Positions 1 through 11,250 are shown, numbered from the stretch's first letter. The stretch is DNA of 64,000 nucleotides from Hirsutella rhossiliensis (GCF_020360975.1 NW_025408681.1:620001-684000), one strand, 5' to 3'. The notes: generated from the sequence alone by a model not told the origin. Translations and numbers: made by a program.

Positions 1-3000
1 TATAAGGGCTCCTAGCTAGCTTTCCTTCTTTCTAAGTTATAATTAGGTCTTATAAGAGCTACTAGGCCTTTAAGAGGGCGGAATAGCTATATATATAGCC
101 TAATATAGCTTAAGGCCCCTAAGTTAAAGCCTGAGTTAGCGAGCTAATCTTATATAGCTAGGTTATAAGCCTACCTTATAGGGTAACTAAGTAAGAAGTA
201 TAGGGTCCGGAGGGTATAAGAGAGGTATACCCTTTTAAATTATACCTTTAGTAGTAGTAGGGCCGCTTTAGCTTTTAAAGCCTTAATAAGGGATCCTTTA
301 AAGGCCTTTAAGACCTTTAAAAGAGCCTAGTTTTATAGCCTTTAAAAAGGCTTTATAAGGCTCTTATAGGTCTTAGGCCCCCTATACTAAAGTTAGGCCC
401 TATAGTCTACTATAGAGGTTATATAGGCCTAGTAAAGTTATTTAGAGGCTTTAAATAATAGGCCTTTTTACGTAGAAGTTAAGTGGGATAGTCCTTTAAA
501 GGCAGCTTATATAGATACTACCTTCTTCTCGATATATTATTTAAATAAGAGCCTAGAATTAAAAAAGATCCCTAGCTACTATACTAAGGGCTTTACCTCG
601 AAAAATAAGCCTCCTACTATTATACCCTTTAAAATAGGCTGCCGTTACTTACTAAAGTAAATAAGTTCTATCTTTAAGGGGTCGAAGTAGACCCCTTAGT
701 CTTTAGCTTATTTAAATAAGTTAGTAGCTATTACTTCTAGCTACTAAACGTTCTTCTTAGCTAAGGTCGACGTTATAAAGATACTAAAGTTATCTATATA
801 AGATAGCTAGTATCCCTTAGCTACTAGTATCCCCCTTATATATAAAAGGAATAAGATAGGGCTAATAAGGGACCCTTAGGGCACCCCTATTACTAGGTCT
901 ATAAGGAACTAAACTTACCCTTCGAAGGCTAGCTAGATCTTCCTTTTAGTAAGGAAGTAGTCTACCTAGCTTATAAGGGCCTTAAGGAAGTTTAATTCCC
1001 TTAGGACCCTTATAAGCTATTCCTTTAATATAAAATTAAAGGCGCCCTTTATATTTAATAAGAGGGTACTAGTAATAGCCTTCTTATTAGACTCCTGCTT
1101 CTTTTAGATATAGTATAGAAGGAGGAAGGCTATATCTATAGCTAACTACTATTTTTGTCCCCTTAGCTATATAGGGTTTAGAAGCCTAGCGGTATTAGCT
1201 AAATAGCTTAGCTAGGTAGCGTATAGCTTTTTAAGGACCTTTCCTAAGTAGTTAAGTAGACTTATAACCCTATAGGCCTTAGGGATAGTATAGTCTAGCT
1301 TATTTTACTTAGGAAGTATAATTCTTATAGCTTCCTTTTATACCTTAAGGTAGTATCCTTAGTTAAATAGAGCTTTATCTAAAGGTAGTATAAGTTAAAG
1401 TCCCTTATTAATAAGAAGGGCTATTATAGGAGCTAGGCTATTAGTAGTAGCTTTTCTATTATAAGGGGCCCTTACTAGCCTTAGCTAGCTAAGGCCCCTT
1501 TAACCTCTTTTTCGTTATATAGGTTAATAAAGGTAAATAGCTCGGCGCCTTTTACCCTTATAGCTTATATATTAGGATCGTAAAAGAGGTCGAAGCTAGG
1601 GCTAGCTTCTATCCGAGCTTCCTTCTTTTTATAAGCTATAACCCTAGGCCTCTTAGCGAGCTTAGGAAAGTTAGTAAAAGAGATAGGGGTTATAACGTTA
1701 TAGGCTGGATACTATATAGGGATATAGCTATTATCGATCTTATAGAGGTAAGGCTCTTATAATAAGATAAGGTCCGCTCTTATTTCTAGGGCTTACTCTA
1801 AGATCGATAGGTTAGCTATTTCCTACCTATTAATATTATACTATATTATACTAATAAGGTTATAGTTAGGCCTAAGGGGCCTAAGGGGCTTTAAGGGCCC
1901 TATAAGCGTAAGGGGGCTAAGGCTATTAAGTATTAGTTATTCCCTTATAGACTTTATATTATACTTTATTAGTTATAAGGTGCTCTCCCTTATAGTTATA
2001 GTATTAGACCTTAAAGTAAGAGCAGCCTTAGCTAGCCTTATAGCTAAGGTAGTTATAGTCCTTAGTTAGGTGCTTTTCTAGGTAAAAGGTATACTTAATA
2101 GGCTGCCGGTAGGTCTAGGGGTTATAGCTAAAGGAAAGGCACCTATAGCACTATATATATATAGTATATTCCTTATAGGCCTTAACTTAAATCTATAAAC
2201 CTACTATATAGAGGCCTTTTTTTTAGTATTCGGCCCTTATAGCCTTTAAAGGGACTACGAAGACGACCGATCCTACCTTCTACGTTAGGCCTAGGGTACC
2301 TAGCTACTTAGGCTGCCCTAGGATATCGATCCCGCTAAAGGTTTTAGCTTCTATAGCGAAGATATTAAAGATAGGGGTCTCTAAGAGGTTAGGGACGCTC
2401 TAAGTTACTAGCTTAGTCTAGCTAGTAGGAAGGTCGGCCGATTTAATAGGTAGCTCCTTAAGGTATAGGGACTACTTCTCCCGCTACTCTAGAAGCTTCT
2501 TTACTATATACGGGGCCTTTATTATTATAACTATATTACTTCTATTCGAGGTTAATAGAGCTAATATAGCTAGTTCCCTTATAGCTTTATTAAGCTCGTT
2601 ATAAAGCGTAATAAGGTTAATAGTCGGCGTTAGCAATTCCTTCTTTAGCTTTAGGATAAGTTAGAAGTCCTCTTTTATATTCCTCTTACCTAGGGCCTTA
2701 GCTAAGGTCTTAGCTAGGGCTTTTACTAGAGCCTTAGCTAAGGCCTTAGCTAGGGCCTTAGGCGCCTTCTTTATAGTAACCTTAGCCTACGAGCTCGCTT
2801 TAAGGTTTCCTTAGGTAGCCTTAGGCTACTAGGCGGCCTTAGGCTAGTATAGGGGCTATTATAGGGGCTGTTAGCGGTCCGGGGTCCTTATAGCTGCCTT
2901 CTCGAGCCCTTTTATAAGGGTCTTATAGAAGGGTTCGATTTTTTAGGCTTCCTTAAGGGCCTAGAGGGCCTACTAAAGGAAGCCCTAGGCCTAGTCCCTA

Positions 3001-3540
3001 GGGAAGGGGTACTAGGGCTAGGGCTAGGTCTACTATAAGCGTTAGAATATAGGTCGGATAGGTATAGGGCTAATAGGGCTACTAAGCGTAGCTCTCTTTC
3101 GCCCCTTTACTTACTTTAAGGGCTAGTTAAGCTAGAAGTAGCTAGCTTAAGGTAGGGCTAGGCTAGGCCTAAAGAGGCTAGTCTTTAGTATAGGCTAGGT
3201 ATTATCTTTTATCTTAATATCCTCTAAGTCTTAGTCTTAGGTCCTAGGCCTTTCTTCTAGGGTCCTTAGAAGGCGTTAGCCTTTTAAAGCTTCTTTTAAG
3301 CGGGCCCTAGCCTCTAAGGTACTTATTTCGACCCTTAAGTTAAGGGGGGGGGGGTTAAGGTTTAAAGGGCCCTCCTTATATCTAGGCCGGGGTCCTAAGA
3401 TAGGTCTAGGCTTAGTCTTATTAGCGGGGGGGGGGGGGGTATATACCCTTAGTTAGCGAGGGCGGGAAAGAGTTTTCTACTTATATAAGGGAGAACCTCG
3501 CTTAATTTATAATCTTTAGTAGTATATTACGCACCCGCTA
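1..3540 (-). mobile_element. RIP-mutated LINE (Tad/I-like non-LTR retrotransposon), minus-strand copy
   Basis: Read on the minus strand, about 845-890 encodes a reverse transcriptase block resembling GVPQGSxxSPILFLLY, with a stop where Gln is expected, as RIP produces from CAG or CAA. A degraded Y-x-D-[D/N] box follows near 750-790. By the usual LINE order the endonuclease part would lie around 1300-2200 and ORF1 around 2300-3450, but I did not read convincing motifs there. The left end is cut by the window edge. CA and TG are nearly absent. A segment of about 430 bp (1398-1830) recurs at 48080-48515, and 1-600 is an inverted copy of 3705-4310. The element is certainly dead. Family assignment rests on the reverse transcriptase motif and on the RNase H seen in the plus-strand copy. 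Confidence 0.72.
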
Positions 3541-3580
3541 GTAGCTATACGAGGCTATACTTAAGGGGGCGTAATATACT
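3513..3580. repeat. Short inverted repeat at the head-to-head LINE junction
   Basis: AGTATATTACGC near 3513 is repeated as GCGTAATATACT near 3568, with a short spacer. It lies where the two oppositely oriented LINE copies meet, so it may be the two element ends. Other origins are possible. Confidence 0.4.
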
Positions 3581-5400
3581 ATTTATAACGGTTCTAAGCG
3601 TATACTTTTTCTATATTTTAAGCTTAGTTTCGAAAAGTTAGCTAAGAAGATATAATAATATTTTACTTAGAATCGTATTAAAAAGGTAGTAAGGGGCACT
3701 TAGTAAAGCCCTTTATATAATAGCTAAGGGTCTTTTTTAATTCTAAGCTCTTATTTAAATAATATATTAAGAAGAAGGTAGCCTTTATATAAGCTACCTT
3801 TAAAGGACTATCCTACTTAACCTTTATATAAAGAGGCTTATTATTTAAAGCCTTTAAGCAGCTCTACTAGGCTTATATAATCTTTATAATAGACTATAGG
3901 GCCTAGCCTTAATATAAGGGGCCTAAGACCCTTAAGAGCCTTTTAAAGCCTTTTTAAAGGCTTTAAAACTAAGCTCTTTTAAAGGTCTTAGTAGCCTTTA
4001 AAGTTTCCCTTATTAGGGCTTTAAAAGCTAAAGCGGCCCTACCGCTATTAAAGGTATAATTTAAAAGGGTATACCTCTCCTATGCCTTTTAAACTATATA
4101 CTTCTTACCTAGTTACCTTATAAGGTAGGCTTATAACCTAGCTATATATAATAACCTTACTTACTTAGGCTTTAACTTAGGGTCCTTAAGCTATATTAAG
4201 CTATATATATAGCTCTTCCGCCTCCTTAAAGGCTTAGTAGCTCTTATAGGACTTAATTATAACTTAGAAAGAAAGAAAGCTAGTTAGGAGCCCTTATAAG
4301 CCCTAGAGCTTAAGGCCTCTATTATAATAATAAAGGCCCTTAAGCCCTTAGCTAAGAAGTAGTACTAACGCCTCTTAGCTAGCTTAGCTAGCTTAGATAA
4401 CTTTAGGTTACGTCCCTTAGCCTCCTATACTAACGGCTTTAAGGGGTGCCTTAATAGGTCCCTTATAAAGACTAATACTTACTCCTTCTACGAAATCGGC
4501 CTAGAAAATAGGCCTATTAAGGCGTACTAAGAGAACCTAGGGCCCTCGATTAAAGTAGCTAATATAAAGCTATTCGCGATACTAAGGGTCCTAAAAGACC
4601 TAGCTAGGAGGCCTCGGCCCTTAAGGCTTAGCCCCCTTAACCCCCTTATAGATACTTATATCTTTATAAATAGCTAAGCTACTATAAGGAAGGTTATAGG
4701 TTTCCTAGACCTAGCTATATATATTAAAAGGCTCTTATTTAACTTAGAAGCTTTTTATAATATATAGCTATACTAGTGCCTTAGCTACCTAAGGATCTTT
4801 AGTAATAAGCTAGCTAACTAGCTAGCTAAAAAAGGCTTAGAGGCCCCTACCTAAGGGACCCCTTTAGTCTTTATTAGCTACTTATAAAGAAAGGTCTAGT
4901 AAGCTACTAAGGACTATTAAAAGGGCCTCTAAGCTACTAAGGCGGCCCTAGGGCTAAGGGCCTAGGCAAGCACTATATATCTATTTAAAAGACCCCCCGC
5001 CTAGCTCTTAGCTAAGAAAAGGACCTTATAGGGAGGCCTAAGCCGACCCTCTTAGCCTTTTACTAGCTCCTCTTTAAAGCTAGCTTCTTATTTTCCTTCT
5101 TAAAAAGGACTAATAAGGTAGACCGAGATAACTACCGCTATAGCTAAGGAAGGCATACGGCTAAGCACCTTATCTTAAGGTGCCCGAACTATAAGAGGGA
5201 AAGAGAGGTCCTCTACTAGACCTCTAAGAGACCGAAGGGGGCCCTTAGCCTACCTATTCTCTATAGCTCTAAGGAAGGGAAGCCCTTCTAACCTTCTTAG
5301 CTAAAATAGAAATAGGGATAGCTAAGTAGCTTAAAAAGGAGTAACCTAGGGGCCCTAGGGCCCTTAGAGGGGGAAAATACCGCGCGGGAGGAACTAAACT
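3560..5400 (+). mobile_element. RIP-mutated LINE, plus-strand 5'-truncated copy with RNase H
   Basis: The first part (about 3705-4310) is the inverted copy of 1-600. Further on, 4640-4850 reads on the plus strand as an RNase H domain (a segment like IF-x-[D/N]-SQA, then N-x-LA-x-x-LAKKG). Around 5110-5200 is the Cys/His tail typical of fungal LINEs, with TAKH and RCPNY readable. Only the 3' part of the polymerase gene is present, as expected of a 5'-truncated LINE insertion. Many stop codons and the lack of CA/TG mark RIP. It meets the minus-strand copy head to head near 3500-3560. Confidence 0.68.
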
Positions 5401-5540
5401 AACCTTTCCTTTATTATTACCTTTATAGCTACCCTTTCCCTAATTAGTTATAAGCCCCCGGGCTCTATAGCTAGCTAGGACTACGAATAGGGGCCTAGGC
5501 CCCTATTAGCCTCGCTATGGCCCTAGCGGCTGCATGCGAG

Positions 5541-6380
5541 TAATAATATAAAAAAAAAACCACTTAGTGTTCGGGGGTGGATTTCAGTTTTGCTCTAATG
5601 TTCAAGGAAACATCATTGAAACTGAAACGTTTTTTTTATTCTGGGGTACACATTGCAGTCGCAACTGCCCCATCCAGCACGGTCACCGGCGCCCCGTCTC
5701 AGGCAGCCTGGCACAGGGCAGATGCTGTTGAACATGCTCTTCCCCGGCAAGAGCAGCATGCATACTAGTATGGTGAGGGTCAAGGCATGTATCCAGTGGA
5801 CCAGATGCCGCGGCGGCATATGCCCCGGAGCTCGCCAGCAGGGCCCACGGTATTGCAACGATGATATGGGCAGAACTCGCCGCCTCTGCGGTGGTGGGCG
5901 CCTCGGCAACAGCCGCATTGATGCATGTGCCCCGTGAACACGATACCCGAATTTCTTTTTCTCTTTCTCGGTGGGGGGTTCCTTTGGTGGCCTGATACTC
6001 CAGCGGAATTCCTGGGCATCCATATAGTCACACAGGGACTGTGAGGATTTAATTACGAAGTATACGGCACGAGGCTGCCACCCACCCCTTGCTCCTTTTC
6101 TCATGATCTGTAGTCAGCTTTTGTTTTTTGGTCCTCGGCTGCGCCTGGCGGGACATTTCAGCACGGTCTACGACAAATCTTTAGGGGAATACTCCGCTTT
6201 TGCGTTTGGACCGCGCTTCACAGCGTCTTGTGTGTAGAATTCTGGTTGACGAGCAAGGGACCGCGTTGCTTCTCAGCATCACAGAGTCGGTCGACGGCTC
6301 ATCCAGTCGCCTCTTTCTAGCTAGATCATGCATCTTTATCCCTTCTTGTGCAGCCCCTACCTCATAAGTACCAGAGTATC
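5541..6380. other. Low-RIP island, content not recognised
   Basis: Base composition changes abruptly: CA and TG are frequent again and GC content rises. An open frame of 163 codons lies on the minus strand (6104 to 5613). It has a short hydrophobic run near residues 106-117 followed by a Cys-containing tail, but overlapping frames on both strands are similarly open and no family is recognisable. It may be a fragment of a host gene that escaped RIP, or the 5' part of the Helitron that begins downstream. I would not call a gene here. Confidence 0.4.
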
Positions 6381-7984
6381 AGTCTACCGACAGGTGCTTA
6401 TCTTGCTGAACCCGTGTTACGGGTTTGTCACGAGGTATAGCATTCTGGGCGGGCAGAGGCAGGGCGTGAGGTACACGACTTAGGTCAAGGGCCATATCAT
6501 GGTGTTTCCGAACAACGTGCAGGAGCTAACAACCAAAGTGCTCCAGTACCCTTCTTAAGCACTAGACGAGATCTACGTTTCGTGGTAGGGGGCGGAGAAG
6601 CTAGCACCGAGCGACCTGTCGAGTCTCTTGTCGGTGAGGCGGCGGGTTATCGAGAGGGCCCTTATTTAGCTGAGAAGGTATAACCCCTATTACGCGCTGG
6701 GATCGAGATTAACGCGGCGGAAATAGAGAGCTAAGGTGATCCGATATACGGGGTGCCGGTATTAGTATACGATTATATAGAGCGGAATAAGCCGTCCGCA
6801 TAGGAGAAAACGCAGACGGCGTACGTTATGCCGCTTATAGAGCGCGCTATAGGCGACGAGGGGTCGGTAGAGATCAAGGATCTCTTCGCTTTACTCTATT
6901 AAAGGCAACAAATGGGCGGTGAGGCCTAAGGGCAGGGGCCCAACGAAGAAGGCGCGGATCGGGATAGAATTAACGCTGGCCCCGATTAGAAAGTTTAAGC
7001 GATTAATAAGATAACGTCCTCCAGCATGTTCTACTAGACTGACCGCTAGATGTGAATGATGTCGAGACGCTGCGGTTTGCCTGCGGCGCCGTGTAGGCCC
7101 GGGAACGTGGGTCGGATCCTCGGCGGCGGGGGCCCGGGGGTGTGGTGACGATGGCTGTGAGCCATACATCCGAGTTTCACGGAGTGCCGAGTTTGCCGAT
7201 TCCTTTAAGACGTCCTTCGCCTTTCCTGCGGCTATCTACCACTTGTTGGCCCTACACGCGACTCTTCCCGTGACTACTGCCCATGGGATCCAACAGCAAG
7301 CGGTTGGATTCAGTGCCAGTGCCACCGCCGGATGTACTGTATAGCACATGGACGCTGCATATGCTTTCTTGATTCACCGGCAAGGGGAGAAGAAGAAGAA
7401 GAAGATGTGAAGAGGTCACGGTAGTTAAGGAGGCGGCGACACGGTCTATTTGGGGCCGGACGTTCTCGACCTTATTTCCATATGGCGTTATGGGACTAGG
7501 GCTGCTTGAAGAAAACTATAGTCGAGGCTGGGAAGGCTAACACCAACCTGCGAGGCAGGGCTATTAAGCAGAGGCAGCTGCGGAAGACTTTATATCCTCT
7601 CGAAGCTTAAACCTTTGGATGTAGGCCGATATTATGCTCCGGCGTTATGGTGGCCGATTTGCGTTGCACTATATTTTCGCATTCCTTATCTTAAATATAT
7701 GGTACGGTCGCGAAGCCGCCGCGTTAGGATGCTAGGTGACGAGGAAGAACCTCCGTACGGTAGAGCGTATTATTTATTCGATGACCATAGAAAGGTTAGC
7801 CGTAGCGAGGGTCGAGTTAGAGAGCTCGGGCAAGACGACCGATAATAAAGTTAAGGAGATTCTTAGGAGCCTATCGCTATATAGCCACCGGCAGCCTATA
7901 TCTAGGGAGGTCCGCCTTAATATGCGGCGGAAAACTTAGTCGCTTATCCTATCTACTTTCCTATTAAGCCGAATAATATTATAG
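6381..7984 (+). pseudogene. Helitron replicase/helicase relict, part 1 (DUF6570-like plus helicase-like N domain)
   Basis: Plus-strand reading from about 6417 gives a segment matching the domain that precedes the Rep/helicase of fungal Helitrons (GHIMVFPNNVQEL, then DEIxVSW-x-GAEK and SLLSVRRRV, then ERAL), interrupted by TAG/TAA codons where Gln or Trp is expected and by at least one frameshift near 6700. A second block at about 7640-7960 carries the Helitron-like N domain (a segment like RKNLRTVERII, then LRSLSLYSHRQPISREVR). Between them, 7046-7420 is poorly readable. The mutations are RIP-like but less saturated than in the neighbouring retrotransposons. Helitrons are rolling-circle DNA transposons. 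No helicase core or element ends were seen, so this is a broken internal fragment. Confidence 0.68.
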
Positions 7985-8492
7985 AGTAAAGCTATTTATA
8001 CAACGCCCTTTTACTATTAGTATAATAGATCCATTTTTTCGGTACGTACACCCGCCAGCCCGCCCCGCCTAAAGTACCGCGCCCGGCCTAGCAAGTATCC
8101 GTATCTTTTAAATGCCCTCGTCCACACACATATACATTGCGCCCACCTACACCTACCCACTTATCTATACACACAAATTTAAAGCTATCCGGCAGCGGCG
8201 GCGGCAGCGGCGGCAGCTGCAGCCGGGTCAATTAGTGGGCTATTGCAACATTAACTTGAGGCTAGAAATGCGTTATTTGAGCGAATTGAGTGGACGCGTT
8301 GTGCGGCCGCAGCTGCGCCGGCGGAAGGGGCGCAAAGTGTGTGTGTATATGTGGACGAGGGCATTTAGAAGGTACGGGTACTTCCCAGGGCGGGCGCGGT
8401 ACAAGTGGTGCGGGGGCCTGGCGCGGGTACGTACCGAAAAAATGGATCTGTTATACTAATAGTAAAAGGGCGTTGTATAAATAGCTTTACTT
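7976..8492. mobile_element. MITE-1: MULE-like non-autonomous element with long terminal inverted repeats
   Basis: The element proper is 7985-8492. The outermost 65 bp are inverted copies with one mismatch, and similarity extends to about 150 bp on each side (7985-8136 against 8341-8492). The inner part of each arm is GC-rich. Candidate 9-bp target duplication: ATATTATAG just before the left end and ATATTATAA just after the right end. The interior has a CGGCGG-rich run and no transposase. Long arms plus a 9-bp duplication fit a Mutator-like MITE. It is inserted in the Helitron coding relict, whose reading continues on the other side. Confidence 0.8.
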
Positions 8493-8690
8493 ATATTATA
8501 AACCCTATAAAGCTACGACTAGCGGCATACCGTATATACGATCCCGACGCGGCCGAGGAGTTCCCTTATAGGGAATAAAAGTAGAGGGTAAGAGTTAAAA
8601 TTTATTATTATCTATCTAAAATAAAGGTAAGAAGTTCTATCTTCTTATAGTTCTAAGAGAATATAACTACCTTAAGGTAGCGAGTTTAAC
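8493..8690 (+). pseudogene. Helitron relict, part 2 (continuation after MITE-1)
   Basis: Directly after the MITE the plus-strand frame resumes the Helitron-like N domain: a segment like NPIKLRLAAYR, then DPDAAEEF, follows the residues that end at 7984. This shows that the MITE split one coding region. Stop codons appear soon after, and the reading is lost at about 8690, where another inverted-repeat element begins. Confidence 0.62.
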
Positions 8691-9471
8691 GTCAGCCACC
8701 TAGCTTATAGTATACCCCCCTTCTAGCACCCTTTCTTACTAAAACGTAAGCTTTAAAACACTAAATAATAAATATAAGAAAAATAGTTATGCCTAGTAGC
8801 TCCTAGAATACTATTAGTAAAATAGCTTAAGTTAGTATTAAAATTTACTTTTATATATATTATATCTAATTATACTTATATAAAGCTTAAAGCTAACTTA
8901 AGTATTTTGTTAGTACTTTATACTACTTTACCTAGTAAGCCTTAACACTTTAAAAAGTATTAAATTAATATTAAAAACAATTCTAATAAAGTAGGCTAAG
9001 TAGTAAATAAGCTTTTTTATAGGATATACTACTAATAAAGTAGTTAAAGACTTATAACTAGCTTTTTCTTTTAAGTTATTAAGCAATAAACTTTTCTCCT
9101 TATTAAAAAATAAGGTATTTTAAGAATATCCTATTATCTTTTTATTTAATAGATAAAATAGTAAATAGAAAGTACTTTTAAGTACTAAAAGCTATATAAA
9201 GATAAATAGTACTATATAATTTTTTTAAACTATTTATTTAGTATTTTATTTTCTATAGGAAAACTAAAAAGTAATATAACTTATTTATTATTAGAAAAAA
9301 AGAAAAACTTATAGTACTTTATAAATCTATTATAGCTTAGCTCTTTAGCTATAAAGTTTTAGTCTTTCTACCTATTTTAATAAATTAGTTATAGATTTAT
9401 AAAAAACCCGACTTTTAGTAGGAAAAGGGTGCTAAAAGGGGGGTATGCTATAAGCTAGGTGGCTGACGTTA
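8687..9471. mobile_element. MITE-3: Tc1/mariner-superfamily-like element flanked by TA
   Basis: About 50 bp at the left end, starting ACGTCAGCCACC, is repeated inverted at the right end (GGTGGCTGACGT). Both ends are flanked by TA, the duplication made by Tc1/mariner/pogo transposases. The coordinates include the flanking TA. The interior is very AT-rich, stop-filled and RIP-mutated, with no readable transposase, so it is either a MITE or a heavily decayed autonomous copy. It interrupts the Helitron relict. Confidence 0.72.
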
Positions 9472-9541
9472 CTACTTACTACCTAAACTACTTTTATAAT
9501 ATTATCTAGAAAGTTCGATAATATTGCTTCATAATCGCGTA

Positions 9542-10149
9542 TTTTATTAGAGTACTGCTATTTACATAATAGCATATTGCTGTTTGCACACTTACCCCAT
9601 TTTTAAGATACGTACTAGCGCCAGCCCGCCCCGCCTATTTGTACCGCGCGCGCCTGGCAAGTACACGTACCGCCTAAATGCCCGCGCCCGCGCCTGCGCC
9701 CCCGGCCGCCCGCCCGCGCACACAACGCACTTTTGGTCACATAACCCCGACTCAATGATCCCTGACGAAGCCGGCGGCGCGCCCCTCCTGCCGCGTCCTC
9801 CTCTTAATCCACTTCCCCTTATATTTCCTCGGGCTAACGATCCTTATTATAACGCTGCGAGAGACCGCGGGCTGCGGCTAAGTTTATCGATTGCGGCGTT
9901 AGTAATAGCTTTAAATTTAGTATGTATGTTTATAGGCGGGCGCGGGCGCGGGCATTTAGGCGGTACGGGTACTTACCAGGCGCGCGCGGTATAAATAGGC
10001 GGGGCGGGCTGGCGTTAGTACGTATCTTAAAAATAGGGTAAGTGTGCAAACAGCAATATGCTATTGTATAAATAGCAATACTCCTTAAAAATAGGGTAAG
10101 TGTGCAAACAGCAGTATGCTATTATGTAAATAGCAATACTCTTTATTAT
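9542..10149. mobile_element. MITE-2: MULE-like element with long inverted repeats and a duplicated right terminus
   Basis: The element proper is 9551-10140. The left arm (9551 to about 9705) is repeated inverted on the right, including the GC-rich subterminal stretch that MITE-1 also carries in related form. The right end holds a tandem duplication of 58 bp (10026-10083 and 10084-10141), so the terminal sequence is present twice there. Imperfect 9-bp flanks (TTTTATTAG and CTTTATTAT, 7 of 9 identical) are a candidate target duplication. CA and TG persist, so this copy is little touched by RIP. Open frames inside look fortuitous. Confidence 0.78.
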
Positions 10150-10167
10150 AGCTTAGTTAACTAGTAA

Positions 10168-10436
10168 ATAGCTGTGAGAGCGCTACTAGGAGGTACGGGC
10201 TGACAAAGCACTCGGGTATATAATACTAATATATCGGTAGGGTATCGGCAGAAAATCGTGCCTACCCCGCTCGTAAGTCATAGACCACTCGCCTAGCGAC
10301 TCCGACGGAAGAGGAGAAATCTCTCTTCTCGCAAGCTTCAGTCTTACAACGAGAACACAATACACACAGCGCAGTACCTCTAGCTATCTCTACTACCTAA
10401 CTAATCGTACCGTGATACGTGTTCCCTTATAATAGC
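10168..10436 (+). mobile_element. Solo LTR of the Gypsy-1 family, weakly RIP-mutated
   Basis: The LTR is 10173-10431 (259 bp), starting TGTGAGAGCG and ending TTCCCTTATA. It is flanked by a perfect 5-bp duplication, ATAGC. The same LTR occurs, heavily RIP-mutated, at 13600-13856 and 28964-29220 (minus) and at 16223-16479 and 23774-24030 (plus). A single LTR with an intact target duplication shows that a full element inserted here and later lost its interior by LTR-LTR recombination. It keeps many CA/TG sites that are TA in the other copies. Confidence 0.9.
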
Positions 10437-10740
10437 TTTAGCTAACTAGTAAATAAGCTAAGTAAGGTAGTATAGCTATTTAAGGTATAGCGCCGATACC
10501 GTATAATAAGGTATATATATTTTCTATACTTACTTTATATACTCTTTATAAAGTAAATTTATTATTACTAATAACCTTATTAAAGTAAAGCTATCTTAAT
10601 AGTAATTTCTACTAGGCCTACTAGGGCTATCTATACTAATAATTATTACTATTTATATAGATAAAAGTCTCTATTTATATAGACGATCTACTTTTTCTAC
10701 GCGTACCCCGCCCGCCTAGCCCCCGCCACCTAATTTAGCT

Positions 10741-11250
10741 GCACTTGTGACGACCGGTGATATTCCCAAGGGATAAACCTGTCGTGGGGTTTATGTTGGC
10801 AGATACAACAGGGCGTGGTCTGAGCAATGATAAGTATGTCACGTTGGTGATGAGTCGGAGGTCGTAGACCGTAGACTGTAACCAGGTAATCAAGTGATCG
10901 GAATCAGAGATGAGATCGTGATAGGGATCGTAATGATTGTGTTGAAAGCTAAAGAGCTATCTAGTCTAAAGGAGTGGAATTGGGTGTCCTTATATACCCA
11001 GTGGTCCTTCGTGGATCATTCAGCGAACGTGATGATCCTGTTCACGGATCGTTGGATCATTGAGACGATCCAATGATCCTGTACATCGTCGTTGGATCAT
11101 CGAGATGATCCAATGAGCCGGATCGTTGGGATCACCAAGTGATCCAAATGATCCATCACGTGACTTCGCGGGATCCTGTACCCCTCCGTCACGTGTCGGC
11201 CTTGTTGAGGGCTGCTTGTGACCAACCGTTGGTCGGGTCGTAACAGCACT
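10741..11250 (-). mobile_element. Unmutated solo LTR of the Gypsy-2 family inside the MULE left arm
   Basis: The LTR is 10746-11245 (500 bp), flanked by a perfect 5-bp duplication GCACT at 10741-10745 and 11246-11250. Read on the minus strand it starts TGTTACGACC, and its 3' half aligns with the RIP-mutated LTR at 57213-57662. This copy keeps CA/TG throughout, so it arrived after the local RIP episode or escaped it. The MULE arm continues without loss on both sides. About 11015-11155 contains several copies of GGATCATT and its complement. Confidence 0.92.

Noticed and set aside
5613..6104. 163-codon minus-strand frame as a gene
   Set aside because: Overlapping frames on both strands are equally open, composition is low-complexity basic, and no family motif or splice pattern supports it. 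Kept only as an unassigned island.
8112..8459. Plus-strand frames inside MITE-1 (and 9584-9994 inside MITE-2)
   Set aside because: They run across the inverted-repeat arms and GC-rich spacers and show no protein-like features.
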